Below, in pieces: positions 26,246 to 36,132 of a stretch of 47,017 bases of DNA. The notes beneath the pieces were generated by a model. That model ran no database searches, was not told the origin of the DNA, and saw only the letters and a program-made list of their open reading frames with translations. This stretch comes from an uncultured Acidobacteriota bacterium (GTDB taxonomy: Bacteria > Acidobacteriota > Terriglobia > Bryobacterales > Bryobacteraceae): the NCBI GenBank assembly GCA_902825945.1, contig CADECY010000072.1:1-47017 (forward strand), in the 5' to 3' direction. The first letter of the stretch is position 1. Each line of letters begins with the position of its first letter. The translations under genes and the position numbers were made by a program.

Positions 26246-26920
26246 TCAGCGTGGATCACCTTCGAGGTTGGCCTCCATGCTTCGCGACTCCGGGTGAATC
26301 CGGAAGCGGCCGTGCAGCAACAACCGGAGGATCGGAGTGGGCCTGGCATACCAGCTTGCCCACGACAGAGGCGAGTCGCCGTTGGCGTCGAGCGCGTCGC
26401 GCTTTGCGCCGGCTTCGATCAGCATCCGGATCGCCGCTTCGTCTCCGAACGCGGCCGCGCGATGGAGCGGAGTTTCTCCCTTTGTCCGGCAGTCGCGCAT
26501 GAAGCCTCCGGTTTCGACGCCCGGGATGGTGGCGAGATTCGGCTCCGCGCCGGCCGCGAGGAGCGCCTTCATCACCGGATTGTGCCGGACGCGATTGGCG
26601 GTGCAGAGCGCCGAATGCAACGGCGTCTCGGCGGTGTCGGGCATCGCGTAATTCGCGCTAGCACCGCTTTCGAGCAGGAACTGGCACAGGCGCCAATGGC
26701 CGTGGAAGCTCGCGCCAATGATGCCGAGGTCCGCACCGAGGATGTCGAGGGCAGCACCGTGGTGGAGCAGGTGTTTGATGGCGCTGACGTCGCCATAGTA
26801 GGCACACCATTCGAGGAGCGAGGTGCCGGACGAGTCCGCCTAGGTGGCGGCATTGCCCGCAGCCAGATACTCGAAAACGAGGTCGGTGCGGCCATCCGCG
26901 ATGCGCTGAATCGGGTCCAA
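26246..26920 (-). pseudogene. Ankyrin-repeat protein with in-frame amber codon
   Basis: Reading on the minus strand from TTG 26920, with a strong AGGAGG-type site just upstream, the frame gives LDPIQRIADGRTDLVFEYLA, then a TAG at 26842-26840 (codon 27), then ADSSGTSLLEWCAYYGDVSA and further ankyrin units (FHGHWRLCQFLLESGASAN, GETPLHRAAAFGDEAAIRML) to the stop at 26246. The ankyrin sequence on both sides of the TAG is intact and in one frame. No good alternative start lies just after the amber codon. It is a recent nonsense mutation, a sequencing error or a readthrough site. Its ribosome site lies in the 3' end of the upstream SBBP gene, so the two were coupled. Confidence 0.75.
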
Positions 26921-26930
26921 CGATGTCCTC

Positions 26931-29900
26931 CTACGGTGTCACGGTGAAAGAGACCGTACCGGTGATGTTTTGCGACCACGGCCCCCAGCCCGTTTCGAAA
27001 TCGGCCGTGCAGAATCGTGCCTGATCCTCGGGACAGGCGCGAACGATCGCCTGGTAGGTGGAGGGGGCGCCACCCGCGGCGGGAAACAGGATGTCGACGA
27101 AGAGCCCGGGCGTCACTCCCGTGAATGCCGGCGCGGTCTGCCCCACTCGCGTTACGTAATATTGATAGCGGACCGCACCCGTCACAGGTGACCATTGCAA
27201 CCGCTTGATCCCTTCCTTGGACGCCGAGTTGTGAGTCGGTGCCGAGACCGTGGGAGCGAGCGCGCTGGGCCCGGTCATCATGAAGCCGGAGGCGGGGCCC
27301 ATCACGGTTTGGCCGTTTTGCGTGGCGAAGACAAGCGCGTCATAGCGCCGGCCCTCCGACCGCAGAAGGGCGGCGAAGAAGTTGTTGTTCGTGACGGCAT
27401 CGAGCGCGGGCGCATCGGTCGACAGATCCCCGACATAAAGCCGATACGAGGTATTGGTTCCGTTGTCCCCGGCGATCCGGTTCCAGGCAATATCGGCACG
27501 GGGGCCGGTGACGTTTACGACGGGCATCGGATTGCCGACGGCCGGGAGCGACGGATTCGGCCCCGTGACGTTGACGACCGAGGCCCCGGTGAAGGGACCG
27601 CAGCCATTGCCATTGCAGGCCGCCACGATCACGCTGTTCGCGCCGGAGGGTGCGGCAAGCGAGACATTCGGCGCCGACACTTGACGAGCGGCCACCGTGA
27701 GCGGGCCGCCGCCCGGACCGGCTGTGGGCTGAATCACATGCACGCGGTACAGGTCGGCTCCGGGCACCGGATTCCAGGAAGCGTTGATCTGATTGGTGCC
27801 CTGCAGTTGCGTGACGAATCCGCCGGGCGCAACTAGCGGGAGCGCAGGCAAGACGACGTCGAAAGGAGCCGCGGCGGCCGGGCCACACGCGGCTTGGCAG
27901 GCGCGGACCTTGATCAAATACGACCCCGACGGAGTCGTGTAAATCGTCGAGGGGATCGGAGTGTTGATCAGCAGGATCGACTGGTTGCTCGCAAGGTCGA
28001 GCATGCTCACTTCATAGCTGGTGGCCCCTGGCACCGCGGTCCAGGAGATCAGGTTGGTGGAAAGCGCGGTGGGGCTGGTCACGACGATCTGCGCGGGCGG
28101 ATCGGCCGGACGCTGCAACAGGACATTGATATCGCGTTCGATCCAAGGTCCACAATTGGCGAAGGCCGCATCGGAACAGGCGCGAACGAGGAACTTGAAC
28201 TGTCCGTCGGGCATGTCGATCACCGCACTTGCCGCACCAGATCCGGTTTGGCGGCCGGAGTAGATGATCCGCACCGGGGATCCGGTGTCCCGGATGTTCA
28301 GTTCGTAACCGGCCGCGCCGGTAACCGGCGTCCAGGAGAAGACGCTCCCCCGCGCCGTTTGTGTTTGCCCCACCGCGGGCGCGGTGATGCTGGGGACTCC
28401 CAGCCCGCTCCCGCCCGAGAACTGATCGATGGTCGAGGATTGGGATCCTAGCGTGACGGATCCAATTCGCGCTGGGCCTGAGTTCGGCAGGACCGTCACA
28501 ACGAAGCTGCCGTCGCCGGTCCGGGGGAACTGAGACGGCTGCTCGATGCGCAGCCAGCCGAAGGACGTGGAGGGAGTCCACCGGCACGGAGGATAGGTCG
28601 TCACGATCAGCGATACCGTGGTACCCGCGGCGCTCACACTCTGGAGCGGGGGCGCGAAATCGAACAAGCAGGGAAGTTGTCCGTAGTCCGCCTGGTAGGT
28701 CGTGGCGGAGGCTGGGGTTGTCACGGTTTGGACGGCGTTGCCGCCGTTGGACCACGACGAAAACAGGTTGATGAATCCCGCCGCTTCGTGGACGTCGTTA
28801 GCATCGAGGACGTGCGTCGTGCCGGGAAGCCATCTCATTTGGGCGGGCGCGCTGACGATCCGGCCATCCACGCGGATTCGCGCTCCGGGCACGTTGCTGT
28901 CGATCGTCACGGTGACCAACGGCGGAAAAGCGCCGAACTTGGCGGCGAACACATCGCGGCTCCCTCCGTTGTACGTGGTGTCATAGGCGCCGGGCGTCAC
29001 GCCCGCCGCGAGACTCGAATCCGTGATTCCGGTCAAATAGATCGAGCCCGATCCATCCGTGGCGAGCGCCGCTCCTTCGGCAGCACCAATGGCGGAGGTG
29101 GGGCCGAAGAGAGTGGAGGCAAGAATCGACTTCCCGTCCGCCGCGAACTGGGTCAGGAACGCGGCGCTATAGCCGATCGCTGACTGCCATGCTCCCACGG
29201 CAGGGAAGTCCGCGGACAGCGTCGTACCGGCGGTTGCGAACGTTCCATCGGGGAGCAACTTGATCGCGAACGCGAATTCGTCCGAAGTTCCACCGAGGTA
29301 AGTCGATGCGAGCATCGCGGTCCCGGCGGGATTGAGGATTGTGACGAAGGCATCGGTGCCCTGCCCCTGTGTCGACCCGCCCTTGTGAACGGCGTCCACG
29401 GGCGACGCCACGGGAAAGTCGGATGACCACGTGCCGCCCGTTACGTAGGCGCGCCCGGCGCTATCCGCAGCGACCGCGCCCGCGCTGTCATAGCGCCGCC
29501 CTCCCAGATAGGTAGCGTAGATCCAAGCACTGCCGGCCGGATTCAGCTTGGCTACATAGGCGTCGGTGTCCTCGATGTCTCCGCCCTTGCGGGGTTGCAG
29601 GCATCCCGGCGTTACGGTCAGGATACCGAGCGTCCAACCCGCAAGGTAGACCGAACCCGCTGGATCGATCGCCAATCCGTCGACGCTCCTGGCTCCGCGC
29701 AGGGTCTTCGAGAAGATCAACGCCGTACCGCTCACGTTGATCTTGGTGGCAAATGCCTCCTCGGAGCGTTGGCCCGGCGCGCCCGGAAAGTCCTGGGAGC
29801 CGGTGACCCCTCCGGCATAGATGCCCGTCGCATCCACCGCGACCTCGGTCGCCATATCGCCTAGCGATCCACCGAGGAACGTCGAAAACTGAACGCTTCC

Positions 29901-30935
29901 AGCGGCATCGATCTTCAACAGGAATGCATCGGTGCTCCCGCCCATCGCTGGCTGCATGGCGTTCTTCACGGGAAAGTCAACGGAGGAGGTGCGGCCCACC
30001 ACCAGAGCGGCGCCGGCTCCGTCCACCGCAACTCCGTTGGCAACAGCGCCGTTGGCACCACCGAAGATTGCCGAGTAGACGAGGGTGTTTCCCGATATCT
30101 TCGAAACGAACGCGACAACCGGCGACCCGGTCCGCGGGGCGTTGGGAACAAGGGGAAACGTGTCGCGATCCGCCGTGCCGACGACGATCATCGCGCCCGC
30201 GGAATCCACCGCGATCGAACTCGGAGTCTCGTCTTGCGATCCACCCAGGTAGGTTCCGTAAGTAATTTGGGGATCGATGATGAGTTCGCGCTCCCGGTCA
30301 TACGGCCCCAACACGATCCGCGCCGACCGCCCCGCGATCAAATACCGGCACTGCACCACGCGTTTCGATCCGTTCACGATCTGATGCGCGACCGGCCGCT
30401 TTTGCCGGAACTCACCACCCGGTGCCGGCAGGACGAGGTCGCCGTTGTCCAGGCGGAGCTGCCCGTCGCCGCCTTCCGCCTCGAGCCGGATCCGGGCTGG
30501 ATCGGCGCCGGGGGCTACGACGAAGTCGTACTCCATTTCGCCAGCGCCGCCATGGTAGATCGCGTCGATCCCCGGATACAGCTCCCGCACCCGGATCCGC
30601 GCAAAGTGGGCGACTCGCTCGCGCCAAGTCTCGGGTTCGCGCCCCAGATAGTAGCCGGTGGTTCCCGGCATCCGGCCGCCGGGCTCGAGCAGGATGGCAT
30701 CGCCCGATCCGCCGAACCGGAACCCCGCGTAGCCGCCGCCGATGCGCGCCAACAAGGCCGCGTCGCGGCGGATCACATAGCCGCGGGTGCCCGCGAACCC
30801 ACCATACGCCACACCGGCGGCGAACTGGCCTTCGTTCGGCTCGAAGCGGACTGGCGGTTGCGGCATGCGATGCGGCGAAGTAGCCGCATGGATCGCCGGC
30901 GCCAGCAGGATGAAGAGGGCTGAACGCATACCCAT
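26931..30935 (-). CDS. Large secreted SBBP-repeat protein (paralogue 2)
   Basis: About 1334 residues from ATG 30935 (ATG 30929 is equally possible and lies six bases after a TATTAT box). A signal peptide (MRSALFILLAPAIHAAT) precedes a DUF7948-like domain (VRFEPNEGQFAAGV, YPGIDAIYHGGAGEMEYDFV, IDPQITYGTYLGG). Many SBBP propeller repeats follow (YLGGRRYDSAGAVAADSAGR, TYLGGTSDEFAFAI), then a BACON-like region near TTYPPCRWTPSTSFGWLRI and FnIII-like units (FSWTPVTGAAGYELNI, ARQVSAPNVSLAAP). Domain order matches the protein at 15017-18808, down to shared phrases such as AACNGNGCG/S and SYRLYV/YRLYV. It is an extracellular protein of unknown ligand. It diverges from ttcA across 21 bases. Confidence 0.9.
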   Translation of the reverse strand: MGMRSALFILLAPAIHAATSPHRMPQPPVRFEPNEGQFAAGVAYGGFAGTRGYVIRRDAALLARIGGGYAGFRFGGSGDAILLEPGGRMPGTTGYYLGREPETWRERVAHFARIRVRELYPGIDAIYHGGAGEMEYDFVVAPGADPARIRLEAEGGDGQLRLDNGDLVLPAPGGEFRQKRPVAHQIVNGSKRVVQCRYLIAGRSARIVLGPYDRERELIIDPQITYGTYLGGSQDETPSSIAVDSAGAMIVVGTADRDTFPLVPNAPRTGSPVVAFVSKISGNTLVYSAIFGGANGAVANGVAVDGAGAALVVGRTSSVDFPVKNAMQPAMGGSTDAFLLKIDAAGSVQFSTFLGGSLGDMATEVAVDATGIYAGGVTGSQDFPGAPGQRSEEAFATKINVSGTALIFSKTLRGARSVDGLAIDPAGSVYLAGWTLGILTVTPGCLQPRKGGDIEDTDAYVAKLNPAGSAWIYATYLGGRRYDSAGAVAADSAGRAYVTGGTWSSDFPVASPVDAVHKGGSTQGQGTDAFVTILNPAGTAMLASTYLGGTSDEFAFAIKLLPDGTFATAGTTLSADFPAVGAWQSAIGYSAAFLTQFAADGKSILASTLFGPTSAIGAAEGAALATDGSGSIYLTGITDSSLAAGVTPGAYDTTYNGGSRDVFAAKFGAFPPLVTVTIDSNVPGARIRVDGRIVSAPAQMRWLPGTTHVLDANDVHEAAGFINLFSSWSNGGNAVQTVTTPASATTYQADYGQLPCLFDFAPPLQSVSAAGTTVSLIVTTYPPCRWTPSTSFGWLRIEQPSQFPRTGDGSFVVTVLPNSGPARIGSVTLGSQSSTIDQFSGGSGLGVPSITAPAVGQTQTARGSVFSWTPVTGAAGYELNIRDTGSPVRIIYSGRQTGSGAASAVIDMPDGQFKFLVRACSDAAFANCGPWIERDINVLLQRPADPPAQIVVTSPTALSTNLISWTAVPGATSYEVSMLDLASNQSILLINTPIPSTIYTTPSGSYLIKVRACQAACGPAAAAPFDVVLPALPLVAPGGFVTQLQGTNQINASWNPVPGADLYRVHVIQPTAGPGGGPLTVAARQVSAPNVSLAAPSGANSVIVAACNGNGCGPFTGASVVNVTGPNPSLPAVGNPMPVVNVTGPRADIAWNRIAGDNGTNTSYRLYVGDLSTDAPALDAVTNNNFFAALLRSEGRRYDALVFATQNGQTVMGPASGFMMTGPSALAPTVSAPTHNSASKEGIKRLQWSPVTGAVRYQYYVTRVGQTAPAFTGVTPGLFVDILFPAAGGAPSTYQAIVRACPEDQARFCTADFETGWGPWSQNITGTVSFTVTP

Positions 30936-30940
30936 ATAAT
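30935..30940 (+). promoter_or_regulatory. -10 box of ttcA
   Basis: A perfect TATAAT, 16 bases before the TTG start of ttcA. On the opposite strand the overlapping bases read TATTAT six bases before ATG 30929 of the divergent SBBP gene, so one AT-rich block may serve both directions. No good -35 was seen. Confidence 0.5.
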
Positions 30941-30956
30941 AGAGGGACAGGAACTC

Positions 30957-31742
30957 TTGGATCTCGAAAAGACGATTCTCCGCAAAGTAGGTGAGGCGAT
31001 CGGCCGCTTCCAGATGATCAAGGACGGCGATCGCGTCGCCGTCGGACTGTCGGGGGGCAAAGACTCGGTCACGCTGCTCGAGGCTCTCATCCACCTGTCG
31101 CGCAAGGCTCCGGTCGCGTTCACCGTTTGCGCATTCACGATCGAGCAGGGAAAGTTCCTGCGGCCGATCGAGCCGATGGGCGCGTGGCTGCGCGAGCGGG
31201 GAATCGACTGGACCTATTATCACGACAAGCCGAGCCACCGCCTGCTCGACGAACAGCCGGACCATGGCTGCGACCTGTGCTCTCGCTACCGGAGGCGCGC
31301 GGTCTACGAAGTGGTTTCCGGCCTGGGCGCGAACGTGATCGCCTTCGGCCACACCGCCGACGACTTCTGCGAAGCCTTCTTGCGCAACGCGATGTTCACG
31401 GGCCGAATCAGCGCGCTTCCGCCCGTGACGATGTCCGGAGACAACCAGTTCCGGCTAATCCGCCCGCTGTGTTTCGTAACCGAGGAGTTGACCACCCGAT
31501 TCGCCGAATCGCTCGGCGCTCCGGTGATTCCGTGCGGCTGCTCGCAAAAGACCGGAACCGTGCGCAAGCAGATTCGCGGACTGTTCGCCGATATCGAGCG
31601 CGAGCATCCGAATCTGCGCCAGAATCTGCTCGCGGCGATGGGCAATCTGCAACCCGAACGGCTGCTCGATCCGCGCTACCTGGTGCCCGGAGCCGCGGCT
31701 CCGCCGCGAATGGAAGAGCTTCTTCCGGTTTTGCGGGACTGA
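30957..31742 (+). CDS. ttcA: TtcA-type tRNA 2-thiocytidine synthetase
   Basis: 261 residues from TTG 30957. The PP-loop motif SGGKDS is at residues 32-37 and binds ATP. The iron-sulfur ligand pair C105-x2-C108 is in DHGCDLCSRYRRR, and the third Cys of TtcA lies in IPCGCSQK (193/195). HTADDFCEAFLRNAMF is typical of the family. TtcA puts sulfur on cytidine 32 of certain tRNAs in the cytosol. The length is close to short-form TtcA proteins. A TATAAT at 30935-30940 is the likely -10. Some related PP-loop proteins modify other positions, so the exact tRNA target is less certain than the family. Confidence 0.85.
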   Translation: MDLEKTILRKVGEAIGRFQMIKDGDRVAVGLSGGKDSVTLLEALIHLSRKAPVAFTVCAFTIEQGKFLRPIEPMGAWLRERGIDWTYYHDKPSHRLLDEQPDHGCDLCSRYRRRAVYEVVSGLGANVIAFGHTADDFCEAFLRNAMFTGRISALPPVTMSGDNQFRLIRPLCFVTEELTTRFAESLGAPVIPCGCSQKTGTVRKQIRGLFADIEREHPNLRQNLLAAMGNLQPERLLDPRYLVPGAAAPPRMEELLPVLRD

Positions 31743-31829
31743 CCGTAACGGAATTGTCATTTGACCCGGCGTTCACAGAACTGAGAAGATGAGTCTCTTG
31801 CGTTTCCCCACCGAGCCAGTGTCCGGATT

Positions 31830-32444
31830 ATGCGCTTAATTCCACGCGAAGAAAAGTTCTTTCAGTTCTTCCTCGATCAAGTCAAGATCATCCGGGAGGC
31901 GGCGGTAGCCCTTCAGAAAGGCGTCGATGCCGGCAACTCTCACATGACGGCGTCGTCGAACACGATCCGCGGGATGGAGCAGAAGGGCGACGAGATCATC
32001 CACGATATCTTCACGCGCCTGAATTCCACCTTCATCACGCCGCTCGATCCCGAGGACATCCACTCGCTGGCATCGCACCTGGACGACGTGTTGGACGGCA
32101 TCGAGGAGACCGCTCACCGTATCACGGCCTACCGGGTGGAACCGATCCCGGACGACGTCAAGAGGCTCTGCGGAATCGTGGTGGCGTGCGGCGAGGCTCT
32201 CGATCAGGCATTCCAGGCTCTATCGAACGACAAGCCTCTGCTTGAGCATTGCATCGAGATCAACCGTCTCGAGGATCAGGCCGACGGGATTGTCCGCACC
32301 GCGATCGCTGATCTGTTCCGCACGGAGAAGGATCCGATCCACTTGCTCAAGCTGAAAGAAGTTTACGAAATGCTCGAGGACACGACGGACTGCGTGGAAG
32401 ATGTGGCGGACGTGCTCCAGGGCGTGATGGTCAAGAACAGCTAG
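31830..32444 (+). CDS. DUF47 (PhoU-like) phosphate transport regulator
   Basis: 204 residues, nearly all helical: MRLIPREEKFFQFFLDQ, MEQKGDEIIHDIF, FITPLDPEDIHSLASHLDDV, INRLEDQADGIVR and EMLEDTTDCVEDVADVLQ. These are the hallmark segments of DUF47/YkaA, a PhoU-like protein. Its stop is three bases before the PiT transporter start. DUF47 genes are regularly paired with PiT permeases and are thought to regulate them. A TTGTCAT element lies at 31754-31760 upstream but a full Pho box was not found. Confidence 0.92.
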   Translation: MRLIPREEKFFQFFLDQVKIIREAAVALQKGVDAGNSHMTASSNTIRGMEQKGDEIIHDIFTRLNSTFITPLDPEDIHSLASHLDDVLDGIEETAHRITAYRVEPIPDDVKRLCGIVVACGEALDQAFQALSNDKPLLEHCIEINRLEDQADGIVRTAIADLFRTEKDPIHLLKLKEVYEMLEDTTDCVEDVADVLQGVMVKNS

Positions 32445-32447
32445 GTC

Positions 32448-33446
32448 ATGGAATCGGTTCCGTACCTCGTGATCGCGGTCGTGATCGTGGCCCTGATCTT
32501 CGACTACATCAACGGATTTCACGATGCGGCCAACTCGATCGCCACGGTCGTTGCGACTCGGGTCCTGACCCCGGGCCAAGCGGTGGCTTGGGCGGCGTTC
32601 TGGAACTTCGTGGCCGCGTTCAGCGCGGGAACCGGAGTAGCCACCACGGTCGGCAGGGGCTTGGTGGATCTCGACAAGGTGGACACGTACGTGATTCTCG
32701 CCGGCCTGCTCGGCGCGATCGCATGGGATCTGATCACCTGGTACTGGGGGCTTCCATCGAGTTCATCGCACGCGCTGATCGGCGGATACGCCGGAGCGGC
32801 AATCGCGCGCGCGGGCATGGATGCGATTTTGTGGGGACCGAAGTGGCGGGATACGCTGCTGTTCATCTTCATCGGTCCGCTCATCGGCCTGGTGCTCTCG
32901 TACTTTCTGATGATCCTGGTTTTCTGGCTCTTCCGGGGATTCTCCCCCCGGCGCATGGACGACTGGTTCCGCAAGCTCCAACTCGTCTCGGCCGCGTTCT
33001 TCAGTTATTCACACGGCGCCAATGACGCGCAGAAAACGATGGGCATCATCACGGGCGTGCTCTTCACGTCGAAGATGATTCCGGAATTCGCCGTGCCGCA
33101 GTGGGTGATCTTCGCGGCTTACATCGCGATCGCGCTCGGCACGTTGAGCGGCGGGTGGCGCATTATCCATACGATGGGCGGCCGGCTGACGCGCCTGAAA
33201 CCGCGCAGCGGATTCTGCGCCGAGACCGCCGCCGGACTCTCGATCATCTTCGCGACGATCATCGGCAAGCCCGTTTCGACCACGCACACCGCCGCGGGCG
33301 CAATCGCCGGCGTAGGTTCGATTCAACGGCTGAAGGCCGTGCGTTGGGGTGTAGCCACCAACATCCTGTGGGCCTGGGTGCTCACGATCCCGGCTTCAGC
33401 GGGCGTGGGCTGGGCATCGATGAAAATGATCGATCTGCTGAAGTAG
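32448..33446 (+). CDS. pit: PiT family low-affinity inorganic phosphate transporter
   Basis: 332 residues with about nine or ten hydrophobic helices. The PiT signatures are present in both halves: FDYINGFHDAANSIATVVAT at residue 14 and YSHGANDAQKTMGIITGV near residue 185, with GKPVSTTHTAAGAIAG near 271. PiT proteins carry phosphate with protons or cations across the inner membrane. The gene is translationally linked to the DUF47 gene upstream. Its stop abuts the stop of the convergent JAMM-motif gene with no spacer. Confidence 0.93.
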   Translation: MESVPYLVIAVVIVALIFDYINGFHDAANSIATVVATRVLTPGQAVAWAAFWNFVAAFSAGTGVATTVGRGLVDLDKVDTYVILAGLLGAIAWDLITWYWGLPSSSSHALIGGYAGAAIARAGMDAILWGPKWRDTLLFIFIGPLIGLVLSYFLMILVFWLFRGFSPRRMDDWFRKLQLVSAAFFSYSHGANDAQKTMGIITGVLFTSKMIPEFAVPQWVIFAAYIAIALGTLSGGWRIIHTMGGRLTRLKPRSGFCAETAAGLSIIFATIIGKPVSTTHTAAGAIAGVGSIQRLKAVRWGVATNILWAWVLTIPASAGVGWASMKMIDLLK

Positions 33447-34736
33447 CTACCGTTTGGCGGCTTCGCGGCGCGCTTCGTCGAGCTTCTTCTCCAGATCCTT
33501 GCCACGCTTGGTTTCCTCGGCGAGCCGAACCTTCAACTCGCTGACCTCCTCACGAACCTTGATCCGCCCGGCTCCGGAAGCCTGGGTCCGGGTGCGGCCC
33601 GGCACGGCCTGACCGAGAAACCTGGCCATTTCCTGGAGGACGATCTGGTCCCCTTTGTACAGTTCCAAGCGTACCTGCAGATCCTCCGCCCGGCGCGTAT
33701 AGAATACGGTTCCGCGCCGCACGTCTTCCTCGGTCAGATCGATCCCGCGACGGAGGTTGCCGTCCTGGATCGTGACGACGCCCCGGTCTGCCGAGCGAAC
33801 TGGCCTGGCGGCGTGATCCCAGCGGACCTCGAGTTGGCCGTTCACTTCCTCCAGCTTCAGCGAGGCGGTCATCGGACTGGCTCGCCACAAATCTATCGCG
33901 GACCAACCGAAAACGGCCAGCGAGGCGACTCCGGCGACCACGATCGCCACTTTGGCGAAACGGAATGAGTTGGACGGTGGCTGCCGTTCCGGGAGCGGCG
34001 GTCTTCGGAAGGCGCTTGGCTCCGAAACGGCGTCTGGCCGCGGAACATCTCGTGGCAGTTGCACTTGCGGCGCCGGAGGCGGGGACAGGACAGCTCCGGC
34101 TACCGGCTGCGCGGACCGGTCGCGGCGGGAGGGCGATCCACGCCGGGCGGCCGTTAGGCGTGTCGGACCCAGCAGCGCCGCCGGATCGGGCACGACCGTG
34201 AATTCGAGCGCGCTCGCGTCCGGCTGGATGGCTCCGTGAGTGTCTCGCACGAAGAAGCCGGCGGAGGCAGGCTGGTCCTTGGTCAGGCGCATCACCAGCG
34301 CGACATCGTCGGGCTTCGCGAAGAACCGGTCATGGATGGCGAGATCGTCCGGTGACAGGAAGATCTTGCTGCGGGTATGGGTGTGAAACCAGCCGACGGG
34401 GAGAAGGGCCCGCAGTTCGGGAGCCTGCTGGCAGTGTTCGAGGAGAACCTCCAACCCGCTCAGGTCCTTCGACGAAAGCACGAACCCGGGGCCCTTGGCA
34501 TGCTCGCATTCGATCGGCCGCCATTCGAGGACCCGAACCACACCCGGTTCGCGCGTGCCGAGCAGCACGGCGCCCACTTCGATTCCTCCGTGAGGGATCT
34601 TCTGGAACCCCTCCTCGGCCGCGGCACGAAGCTCTTCGAGTACCTGCGTGGAGTACTCGACGACAACCGGGGTACCTGGTGCTTGCCAGATTCCGGTGCC
34701 CTTGTCGTCCCTCCGGTTTGCGGTATTCATGACCAT
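33447..34736 (-). CDS. Membrane-anchored JAMM/MPN-domain protein
   Basis: 429 residues. The N-terminal domain (about 25-190) has a full JAMM metalloprotease motif: Glu53 in HGGIEVGAVLLG and H118-T-H120-x7-S128-x2-D131 in GWFHTHTRSKIFLSPDD. JAMM enzymes cut isopeptide or peptide bonds at the C-terminus of ubiquitin-like proteins, or act in other protein-processing roles. A Pro/Arg-rich linker (about 195-270) leads to one transmembrane helix (VAIVVAGVASLAVFGWSAIDLW), then a small beta domain and a C-terminal coiled coil (VREEVSELKVRLAEETKRGK). The linker charge suggests the JAMM domain is cytosolic and the coiled coil outside. No ubiquitin-like partner is in the window. A TACAAC box lies eight bases before ATG 34736. 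Confidence 0.82.
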   Translation of the reverse strand: MVMNTANRRDDKGTGIWQAPGTPVVVEYSTQVLEELRAAAEEGFQKIPHGGIEVGAVLLGTREPGVVRVLEWRPIECEHAKGPGFVLSSKDLSGLEVLLEHCQQAPELRALLPVGWFHTHTRSKIFLSPDDLAIHDRFFAKPDDVALVMRLTKDQPASAGFFVRDTHGAIQPDASALEFTVVPDPAALLGPTRLTAARRGSPSRRDRSAQPVAGAVLSPPPAPQVQLPRDVPRPDAVSEPSAFRRPPLPERQPPSNSFRFAKVAIVVAGVASLAVFGWSAIDLWRASPMTASLKLEEVNGQLEVRWDHAARPVRSADRGVVTIQDGNLRRGIDLTEEDVRRGTVFYTRRAEDLQVRLELYKGDQIVLQEMARFLGQAVPGRTRTQASGAGRIKVREEVSELKVRLAEETKRGKDLEKKLDEARREAAKR

Positions 34737-34838
34737 GCGTGACGGTTGTACAGCCGCTCCTCGAGTTTGCTACACCCGGTGCCGGGGAGCAACCATCATA
34801 AAATGAGTTTGTACTAGTTTCGCCCCATCTGACCCTCC

Positions 34839-36128
<1,290 letters not shown>

Positions 36129-36132
36129 CGAG

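Noticed and set aside
31754..31783. Possible Pho box upstream of the DUF47-PiT genes
   Set aside because: Only one TTGTCAT half is seen; the second half and spacing of a Pho box are not there.
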